Assembly (NCBI GenBank): GCA_038254435.1
Contig: JBBSGD010000018.1
Location: 1 to 36,761 of the forward strand
Reading direction: 5' to 3'
Source of the DNA: JBBSGD01 sp038254435
GTDB taxonomy: Bacteria > Actinomycetota > CADDZG01 > WHSQ01
DNA length: 36,761 bases
The notes below the pieces were generated by a model. It saw only the letters and a program-made list of their open reading frames with translations. It had not been told where the DNA came from and did no database searches. The position numbers were made by a program, and so were the translations under genes. This document shows, piece after piece, positions 1 to 6,503 of this stretch. Numbering within the stretch: position 1 is the stretch's first letter; each line of letters begins with the position of its first letter.

Positions 1-141
1 CTGCGCGCCCGTCGAGACGGCCGGCGCCCGGTTCTGCGCGCCCGTCGAGACGGCCGGCGCCCGGTTCTGCGCGCCCGTCGAGACGGCCGGCGCCCGGTTC
101 TGCGCGCCCGTCGAGACGGCCGGCGCCCGGTTCTGCGCGCC
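1..141 (-). repeat. 33-bp in-frame tandem repeat, 4.3 copies, in the 3' part of rsmH
   Basis: Four perfect 33-bp units start at 1, 34, 67 and 100, and a partial unit covers 133-141; the array continues off the left edge. On the coding (minus) strand each unit holds the 22-bp core GGCCGTCTCGACGGG + CGCGCAG and an 11-bp spacer AACCGGGCGCC. Each unit adds the residues AEPGAGRLDGR to the RsmH tail. The same core, in another reading frame and with another spacer, is found in the phosphofructokinase gene at 29089-29197. Confidence 0.95.
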
Positions 142-1090
142 GTTCGGGGACCGGCACGTCTTCGGCGGCGATGCGCTCCGCCGCGCGCAGCTTGGCGGCC
201 ACCGCGCGCGGGTTCGCGGCGACCTCCGCGCGCGGCGGGCGCACCGGCCGGCGCGTGAGAATGCGCACGCGCGCGCTGACGCCACAACGGCACACCGGAA
301 AACCGGGAGGGCAAACGCAGCCGCGGGCTTCGGATACAAAGGTTTGCTTCACGACCCGGTCTTCGAGCGAGTGGTAGGCCAGCACGGCGACACGGCCACC
401 CGTCTCGAGCGCGTCGATCGCGTCGGGCAAGGCGCGCTCGAGGGCATCAAGCTCGCCGTTCACCTCCATGCGAATCGCCTGGAAGGTGCGGCGCGCGGGG
501 TGGGGGCCGGTTCGCCGCGCCGGAGCGGGAATCGCCCCGGCTATGACCTCCGCGAGGGCCTTGGTCCCGACGACGGGGCGGGCCCTCAGGATCGCGCCGG
601 CGATTCGCCCGGCAAAGCGCTCCTCTCCGTAGCGGCGGATGACGGATGCGAGGGCCGCGCGGTCGTAACCGTTCACGACGTCCTCCGCCGATAGCCGCTG
701 ATGCGGATCCATCCGCATGTCAAGGGGCCCGTCGCCTCGAAAGCTGAACCCGCGCTCGGGCCGGTCGAGCTGGGGAGAGGAAACTCCAAGGTCGAGTAGG
801 ACTCCGCGAAGCGACGAAAGCCCGAGTCGTTCCAGTACGGACGCGAGGTTTTGGAAGTCGTCTCTGACGAGAGTGACCCGGTCCGCATACGGCTCGAGGA
901 CGGACCGGGACGCTTCCAGCGCGTCGGGGTCGCGATCGATGCCGATGAGACGCGAGCGCGGCGCGGCTTCGAGGATGAGGCGTGCGTGGCCGGCACGTCC
1001 GAGCGTCGCGTCGAGGCAGGCTCCTCCGCCTTGAAGTGCAGGAGAGAGGAGCTCGACGACGGGCCCGGCGAGGACGGGTCGGTGTTCCAC
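1..1090 (-). CDS. rsmH: 16S rRNA m4C1402 methyltransferase RsmH (MraW), 3' end outside window
   Basis: SAM-dependent N4-methylation of C1402 in 16S rRNA. The minus frame is open from a GTG at 1090 to the left edge (over 360 codons), without a stop. Recognisable family segments in order: HRPVLAGPVVELL at the N terminus, the SAM-binding DATLGRAGHA, GIDRDPDAL, LLDLGVSSPQLD, GPLDMRMD, EEVNGYD-like VVNGYDRAAL, and the C-terminal YHSLEDRVVKQTF. The usual family length is about 310-340 residues; this one is already longer because its C terminus becomes a repetitive Ala/Gly/Arg/Pro tail of 11-residue units. The start is chosen because it places HRPVL at the N terminus and has GAAAGAGG 4 bp upstream. 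It lies downstream of mraZ in the normal dcw order. A stop beyond position 1 cannot be seen, so the real tail length is unknown. Confidence 0.93.
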   Translation of the reverse strand, partial: MEHRPVLAGPVVELLSPALQGGGACLDATLGRAGHARLILEAAPRSRLIGIDRDPDALEASRSVLEPYADRVTLVRDDFQNLASVLERLGLSSLRGVLLDLGVSSPQLDRPERGFSFRGDGPLDMRMDPHQRLSAEDVVNGYDRAALASVIRRYGEERFAGRIAGAILRARPVVGTKALAEVIAGAIPAPARRTGPHPARRTFQAIRMEVNGELDALERALPDAIDALETGGRVAVLAYHSLEDRVVKQTFVSEARGCVCPPGFPVCRCGVSARVRILTRRPVRPPRAEVAANPRAVAAKLRAAERIAAEDVPVPERRAEPGAGRLDGRAEPGAGRLDGRAEPGAGRLDGRAEPGAGRLDGRA

Positions 1091-1106
1091 AACACCTCTT
1101 TCATCG

Positions 1107-1250
1107 CTAGCGGCCGAGGGCTCGGGTTGCGAGAGCGACCATTCCGAGCACGCCGCCCACCGAGGATCCGGCCAGGGCGAGCATGACGATGCTCTGCGAC
1201 AGCTCTCTCACCATTCCACGCCGCTTCGGCTCCATCCGTGCCTCGCTCAT
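1107..1250 (-). CDS. small single-pass membrane protein between mraZ and rsmH (47 aa)
   Basis: The short ORF has a strong ribosome binding site, GGGGAGGG, 4 bp before its ATG. It starts 14 bp after mraZ ends and stops 17 bp before rsmH starts, so it fits the operon. The first 20 residues are charged (MSEARMEPKRRGMVREL); residues 20-44 form one hydrophobic Ala/Gly/Val-rich segment ending in TRALGR. This suggests an N-in membrane anchor with almost no outer domain. I do not recognise the family. It occupies a place where an FtsL-like or other divisome-related protein could sit, but FtsL normally follows rsmH and has a coiled coil, which is absent here. The evidence is position, RBS and hydrophobic profile only. 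Confidence 0.6.
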   Translation of the reverse strand: MSEARMEPKRRGMVRELSQSIVMLALAGSSVGGVLGMVALATRALGR

Positions 1251-1263
1251 ACGTCCCTCCCCA

Positions 1264-1695
1264 CTAGAAGCTGAGTCCTTGGGCAAGCTCCTCGAGCCGC
1301 CCCTCTGCGCCCTGCGCCTGCTCCTGCTCCCAGCCCTGCGGGCTCCAGATCTCGCCGTGGTCGAGCGCGCCGATGACCACGACATCGCGCTCTATCCCCG
1401 CGTAGTCGCGCAGGTGCACCGGCACAGTGATGCGGCCTTGTCTGTCGATGTCGTCCGCGTAGGCGCTGGCCGCGATCAGGCGCACGACGGCGCGCGCGCT
1501 GCGGTCGCTGCGTCCCTGTGCCCTGAGGCTCGCTTCCATTCCCGTCCACTCCTGCACCGACCACAGGGCGACGCATGCATCCATCCAGCGAGTCAGCACG
1601 AGGCGATCGCCGCTCAGTCCCTCGCGCATGCGCGCCGGCACGATCAAGCGCCCCTTGGCGTCGATCGTGTGGCGAAACTCCCCGGTGAATGACAA
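1264..1695 (-). CDS. mraZ: transcriptional regulator MraZ
   Basis: MraZ is a DNA-binding repressor with an AbrB-like fold that autoregulates the division and cell-wall cluster. The 143-residue product has both family repeats: DAKGRLIVPARMRE near residue 13 and DRQGRITVPVHLRDYAGI near residue 83. Length is normal. The start is TTG at 1695, which gives the typical N terminus (SFTGEFRHTIDAKGR) and has AGGGGAG 5 bp upstream; no ATG fits. It is the first gene of the minus-strand cluster mraZ, small membrane ORF, rsmH. Upstream lie a TTGACT/TAGGTT promoter and three 10-bp AAGTGG repeats, the expected target of this protein, so autoregulation is very likely. Confidence 0.95.
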   Translation of the reverse strand: MSFTGEFRHTIDAKGRLIVPARMREGLSGDRLVLTRWMDACVALWSVQEWTGMEASLRAQGRSDRSARAVVRLIAASAYADDIDRQGRITVPVHLRDYAGIERDVVVIGALDHGEIWSPQGWEQEQAQGAEGRLEELAQGLSF

Positions 1696-1758
1696 CCGTC
1701 TCCCCTGTCGAGCTATGACCCCGGCAACCGCGCCGTCGTCGGCGGAGGCGGCGAGGGG

Positions 1759-1788
1759 TTCCCCACTTCACTCCACTTTCCACCACTT
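1759..1788 (-). promoter_or_regulatory. MraZ box: three tandem 10-bp AAGTGG repeats
   Basis: On the minus strand three consecutive decamers read AAGTGGTGGA, AAGTGGAGTG and AAGTGGGGAA. Exact 10-bp spacing of a GTG-containing hexamer is the known form of MraZ operators. The box starts 7 bp after the -10 hexamer and ends 63 bp before the mraZ start codon, a good position for autorepression. Confidence 0.85.
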
Positions 1789-1795
1789 GGCGGCA

Positions 1796-1825
1796 AACCT
1801 ACGCCCCGTTCCCCCACAAAGTCAA
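1796..1825 (-). promoter_or_regulatory. promoter of the mraZ-rsmH cluster
   Basis: On the minus strand TTGACT (1825-1820) and TAGGTT (1801-1796) are separated by 18 bp. TAGGTT fits the actinobacterial -10 form TAnnnT. It lies just upstream of the MraZ box. Confidence 0.65.
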
Positions 1826-1838
1826 CGTCTCGGCGCGC

Positions 1839-1856
1839 AATTACAAGCGCGTAATT
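1839..1856. repeat. AATTAC/GTAATT inverted repeat
   Basis: Perfect 6-bp arms AATTAC and GTAATT flank AAGCGC. This AT-rich palindrome stands out in a GC-rich region, 14 bp upstream of the mraZ -35 hexamer. It could be a regulator site or a weak hairpin; nothing more can be said. Confidence 0.4.
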
Positions 1857-1902
1857 CGAGCGCGCAAGCCAAGGGGCACGTGCGAATTGGCTAAGGCGGC
1901 GC

Positions 1903-2062
1903 GGGCCGTCTCGCGGGGCGCGCAGGCACCGCGCGGGCCGTCTCGCGGGGCGCGCAGGCACCGCGCGGGCCGTCTCGCGGGGCGCGCAGGCACCGCGCGG
2001 GCCGTCTCGCGGGGCGCGCAGGCACCGCGCGGGCCGTTTCGACGGGCGCGCAAGATAGCGCG
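1903..2062 (+). repeat. intergenic 32-bp tandem repeat, five copies
   Basis: Units begin at 1903, 1935, 1967, 1999 and 2031, each 32 bp. The first four share GGGCCGTCTCGCGGGGCGCG + CAGGCACCGCGC. The fifth differs and carries GGCCGTTTCGACGGGCGCGC, closer to the core seen in rsmH and the phosphofructokinase gene. The array sits between the end of the HNH gene and the mraZ promoter. I see no gene in 1857-2072. Its 32-bp period would break a reading frame, unlike the 33-bp period of the copies inside genes. Confidence 0.95.
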
Positions 2063-2072
2063 CGGCCGGAAG

Positions 2073-2600
2073 CTAAGAGGAGGCTAGAAGGGCTGCGGCC
2101 ATTGCCGCCGGCAGCTTGAGGTACTGCGCCCAGGAGGGGTCGACGCGCTCAACCGCCACGAGGATCCACACACTCTCGTGCGGAGGCACCGGAGCATGGC
2201 GCAGGCGAAGCCCGACGTCCTGAGGCTTCCTGTTCTCCTTGCGCGAGTTGCAGGGACGACAGGACGCCACGACGTTGTCCCACGTGTGCCGTCCTCCCCT
2301 GCTCTTGGGCACTATGTGATCGACGTTCTCCGCGGGGCGCCCGCAGTACTGACATTCGAAGTTGTCGCGAATGAGGACGGCGCGCCGCGACAGCGAGCCT
2401 CGCACCCGGTAGGGCACGCGCACAAAATAGTTGAGGCGCACGACGCTCGGGGAAGGGATGGCCAGAGCCTCGGAATGCCACACGACGCCGTTGTGGTGCA
2501 GTACCTCGGCCTTGCCCTTGAGGGCGAGGACGAGCGCCCGCCGCACCGGTACCGCGCACAGCGGCTGGTAACTAACATTCAAAACCAGCGCTCTTCCCAA
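2073..2600 (-). CDS. HNH endonuclease family protein
   Basis: The 175-residue protein has a C-terminal HNH nuclease module: CQYCGRPAENVDHIVPKSRG near residue 83, then WDNVVASCRPCNSRKENRKP. The two CxxC pairs should bind a structural zinc, and DH plus the later Asn/His form the beta-beta-alpha metal site. The N terminus (ALVLNVSYQPLCAVPVRRAL) is typical of a widespread stand-alone HNH family in Actinobacteria whose biological role is not established. There is no intein, phage or restriction context. The start is TTG at 2600. No clear Shine-Dalgarno is present, but a TATACT hexamer lies 10 bp upstream, so the mRNA may be nearly leaderless. Confidence 0.85.
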   Translation of the reverse strand: MGRALVLNVSYQPLCAVPVRRALVLALKGKAEVLHHNGVVWHSEALAIPSPSVVRLNYFVRVPYRVRGSLSRRAVLIRDNFECQYCGRPAENVDHIVPKSRGGRHTWDNVVASCRPCNSRKENRKPQDVGLRLRHAPVPPHESVWILVAVERVDPSWAQYLKLPAAMAAALLASS

Positions 2601-2610
2601 GACAAGCCGA

Positions 2611-2616
2611 AGTATA
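2611..2616 (-). promoter_or_regulatory. -10 hexamer of the HNH gene (TATACT)
   Basis: A near-perfect TATACT lies on the minus strand 10 bp before the TTG start, so transcription would begin only a few bases before the gene. No good -35 hexamer is visible. Confidence 0.45.
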
Positions 2617-2649
2617 TCGGCGGCTATTGCGCTCTTTGCGCCTTCGGCC

Positions 2650-3567
2650 TCAGGGATTGACGCCGATCGTTCCCCTGCCGGAGAAGTCGAGCCTCGCAGC
2701 GGTCTTGCGCGTCAGGTCCCAGTCGGCGCTGCTGTAAGGGCCTCTGTCCACTACCGGCACGGTCACGGTGCGCCCCCGGTAGAGGATCGCCACCTTCGTG
2801 CCGCACGGAAGGTGGCGATTGGCGACCCCCAGCGTTTTGCGGCTGAGGATCTGGCCGCACGCGGTCCGGTGCCCGTAGAAACCGGGACCGTACCAAGTGG
2901 CTGGATCAGGCCTGTAGACGTGCACGCGCCCATGCTCGGCGGCCTTGGAGTTCAGGCGGTCGCCGCGGAACTTCACCCGTACGCGCTTGTTGCCGGTGTG
3001 ACGAGCACGCATCCACGCAGCGAAGGAACCATCCCCGACCGAGGCCTTGCGCACGGTTCGCCAATCGTGATGGGCCCTCTTCTGCACGAGGACCGTGCGC
3101 CCGGCGACATCCGGGGACACGTGCCCGCTGAGCTTCACCCACTTGTTCTTGTAGACGTGCAGCGGGGTCACGTCGAGAGCGAGCCGCGGGCGCACCCCTA
3201 TCCGGCGGGAGTCGCTGGCGGCGGAGCTCGAGGAGCCATCCCGAACGAGACGAACGGTCGCCGAGCGACCGAGAGAGTCGAGCACATAGCGAACGCGCCC
3301 GGATGCATCGGTGGTGTCGTGAGCAATTGTGCGCCACGACGCGCCGCCCCGACTCAGCTGGAGCGATACGTCTTTGCCGACCGGCCTCGAGATGACGTGA
3401 CCCGTGACTACTGCGTGCCCGTGGTATCCGACGTGCCTGGGCGCCCAGTCCATGACTGCCTGCGCAGAGGCGCTATGGGCGCCGGCAACAGGAGCGAGGG
3501 CAACGATGGTGACGCACGCGAGCAGCCCGGCAAGTGCGCGGTGCGGCCCGGAAACAAAACGTGGCAC
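2650..3567 (-). CDS. secreted RlpA-like double-psi beta-barrel protein
   Basis: Exported protein of 305 residues. The N terminus PRFVSGPHRALAGLLACVTI followed by VALAPVAGAHSASA is a signal peptide with probable cleavage near ASA. Residues about 40-215 look like two beta-rich, Ig-like repeats (VVTGHVISRPVGKDVSLQ and VKLSGHVSPDVAGRTVLVQK), as in cell-surface proteins. The last 85 residues are an RlpA/DPBB domain (ATWYGPGFYGHRTACG, LPCGTKVAILYRG, VDRGPYSSADWDLT). RlpA-type domains bind or cleave septal peptidoglycan. The aspartate of DRGPY is present, but the histidine of proteobacterial RlpA (TAAHKTLP) is replaced, so lytic activity is uncertain. The GTG start at 3567 is chosen for AAGGAGA 5 bp upstream and for the signal peptide. 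The interval 3568-3863 has no gene. Confidence 0.8.
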   Translation of the reverse strand: MPRFVSGPHRALAGLLACVTIVALAPVAGAHSASAQAVMDWAPRHVGYHGHAVVTGHVISRPVGKDVSLQLSRGGASWRTIAHDTTDASGRVRYVLDSLGRSATVRLVRDGSSSSAASDSRRIGVRPRLALDVTPLHVYKNKWVKLSGHVSPDVAGRTVLVQKRAHHDWRTVRKASVGDGSFAAWMRARHTGNKRVRVKFRGDRLNSKAAEHGRVHVYRPDPATWYGPGFYGHRTACGQILSRKTLGVANRHLPCGTKVAILYRGRTVTVPVVDRGPYSSADWDLTRKTAARLDFSGRGTIGVNP

Positions 3568-3813
3568 GGCAGTCTCCTTGGTGTCGGCAACAGGGTCTGC
3601 GTCCCGCCGTGAGCGAACGCCCACCACTCGCAATCCCCGCGTGGAATCGCCGCAGCAGACGCCGTGCACGCGCAGGTGGCCGCGAACCACCGACGGGACG
3701 CATCAGTCCTGAACGGCGCGAGATGTCCCGCTCTCCGCCGTCACGATGATGGGGGCATCTTGCCAACGGTTCTATGCAGCGCGCCACTCTCCTGCACGCG
3801 GCGCGCGATCACC

Positions 3814-3832
3814 CCACCCTGGGGAGGGGTGG
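3814..3832. terminator. possible hairpin downstream of the 70-aa gene
   Basis: CCACCC and GGGTGG form a 6-bp stem with a 7-nt loop, about 30 bp after the small minus-strand gene ends. There is no T-run, so it is a weak terminator candidate only. Confidence 0.25.
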
Positions 3833-3863
3833 ACAGATACCTACTACTGGTGTAGGAGAGAGA

Positions 3864-4076
3864 TCAGGATTGCTCTTCCCGAAGGTATTCGACGTAGCGA
3901 TGGAAGGCGAGATGATCAGAGGTGCACTCGGCCGCGTCGCCGTCTTTGCCGAGCTTCACGGTGTCGGACGGCCCTCCCGGCGCCTTGGGGTCCTCGGTGA
4001 TGGCGAGGACCTTCCAGCCGTCTTCGATGAGGCCCCTCAGCCTGTCGAGCTCGGGGTCGTCTCCCCAACCGGCCAT
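3864..4076 (-). CDS. hypothetical small acidic protein (70 aa)
   Basis: The ORF is preceded by AAGGAG 4 bp before its ATG, which is the best support that it is real. The product has no signal peptide or membrane segment and is rich in Asp, Glu and Lys (WGDDPELDRLRGLIEDGWK, then DTVKLGKDGDAAECTSDHLA). The pattern of a short helix followed by beta strands is plausible for a small cytosolic protein, but I do not recognise a family. It diverges from the moxR operon; two 16-bp direct repeats lie in the shared upstream region. Confidence 0.65.
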   Translation of the reverse strand: MAGWGDDPELDRLRGLIEDGWKVLAITEDPKAPGGPSDTVKLGKDGDAAECTSDHLAFHRYVEYLREEQS

Positions 4077-4086
4077 GCAGCTCCTT

Positions 4087-4122
4087 CCTCAGATGAAACG
4101 CGCGAGCCTCAGGTGAAACGCG
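4087..4122. repeat. 16-bp direct repeats 20 bp apart in a divergent promoter region
   Basis: CCTCAGATGAAACGCG at 4087-4102 and CCTCAGGTGAAACGCG at 4107-4122 differ at one base. The 20-bp spacing is two helical turns. They lie between the 70-aa gene and moxR and may be binding sites for one regulator. Confidence 0.6.
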
Positions 4123-4233
4123 TAGCCCTCACACTACCCGCAGAGAGATGGCCACGAGATGAACCCGGCTAGAGGTAAGGACGTAGTGACTGATAACCTC
4201 ATCGCACCCATTGCCCTCAGGAGGACAGCCGGA

Positions 4234-5204
<971 letters not shown>

Positions 5205-5205
<1 letters not shown>

Positions 5206-6503
5206 TGCCCACCGCCCGCGGCTGGCTCGTCGCATTCAGCGGGCTCGTCGCCTGGGTGGTGGGCCGGGGCTTCGGCGCCGGGCCCGTCGAGCAAATCGGC
5301 ATAGCGCTTGTCGTCTTAGTCGCCATCGCCAGCGCGGTAGTGCGCCTGGGCCGCTACGAGCTGACCCTCACCCGGCGCCTGCAGCCCGCCAGGTGCAGGG
5401 CGGGGCAGAAGGTCACGGTGGCCATCGAGGTCTTCAACGCCGGGGCGGGCCCGGCCCCCCTGGTGCTGCTGGAGGATGCGCTCCCCGCGGTGCTCTCGAC
5501 GCGGGCCCGCTTCGCCCTGCACGGGATCGAGACGCAGGGTAAGAGAGCCGTGGCCTACGACGTGGTGCCGTCGCGCCGGGGGCGCTACGCCCTGGGCCCC
5601 ACCGAAGTGATCTACCTGGATCCCTTCGGCCTCGCCAGGGTGGTACGTCCCAGCGCGGCGCGCTCGGACCTGCTGGTCCACCCGCGGGTCGAGGAGCTGT
5701 CGCTGCCGCGCGACTTCGGACGGCAGCGGAGCCTCGTGGTCTCGGCCCTGCGCAGCCCGAGCGGACCGCGGGGGGAAGACTTCTACACGCTGCGCGAGTA
5801 CGCGGAGGGGGACGACCTGCGCAAGGTGCACTGGCCGTCGACGGCTCGCCTCGGCAAGTACATGATCCGCCAGGAGGAAACCTCGTGGCGGACTCGCTCG
5901 ACCATCCTTGTAGACGACCGCTCCGAAGCACACGAGGGCCTCGGAGAGTCGTCTTCGTTCGAGCGGGCGGTCGAGGCCGCAGCCTCTCTGGCGGCCCTCT
6001 ACCAGCGGGCGAGCTTCACCTACCGGCTGCTGTCCGCCAACCACGACGGTCTCCTGCCGGGGCGCGGCTCCCGCCACTTCACCCAGTGCCTCGATCTCTT
6101 GGCCACGCTCGAACCGAAACCCGGGCCCGCACCCGGGGAGGACCCGCTGGCCGTGCGGCTTGCGCAGCTCCAGTCCGGAACCGTTGCCGAGGGAACGCTT
6201 GTGGCGGTGCTAGGGGGGTCGGTGTCCGCCGGGGTGGCAACCGGCCTGGGCCTGTGCGGGCGGCGATTCTCCCAGGTCATTGCAATCATCTATCCATCGC
6301 ACCGCTTCGGAGGCGGCGACACGCGCGATCGGTGGGACGGCGAGCGCAGAACCATGGAGGTCGTGCGCCTGTTGACTCGCACGGGGGTCGGAACCGTCGT
6401 CCTCGGGCCCGGCGACCGGCTGGGCGCGGGTTGGGACGTGCTGTCGGGAGGCGCACGCAGGGGGGGTGAACGGACGTGGGCACCGAAGCCCGAGCTCGCC
6501 TAG
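5205..6503 (+). CDS. DUF58 domain-containing membrane protein
   Basis: Second gene of the moxR operon, 432 residues. Two N-terminal membrane segments (about residues 7-22 and 28-47) are followed by a beta-rich region and then the DUF58 signature: GEDFYTLREYAEGDDLRKVH followed by WPSTARLGKYMIRQEE, near residue 190. The rest resembles a degenerate von Willebrand A-like fold (STILVDDRSEAH). DUF58 proteins are usual MoxR partners with unknown biochemical role, often tied to envelope assembly. ATG at 5205 overlaps the moxR stop. The end overlaps the next gene by 28 bp. In actinomycetes this trio often lies near mraZ-rsmH, as here. Confidence 0.9.

Noticed and set aside
1..141. CRISPR array
   Set aside because: The spacers between the cores are identical within the array, only 10-11 bp long, and the units are inside a coding frame. 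No cas gene is present.
3568..3863. c-di-AMP (ydaO) riboswitch upstream of the RlpA-like gene
   Set aside because: Such riboswitches often precede cell-wall genes in Actinobacteria, but I cannot find the conserved segments in the minus-strand leader.
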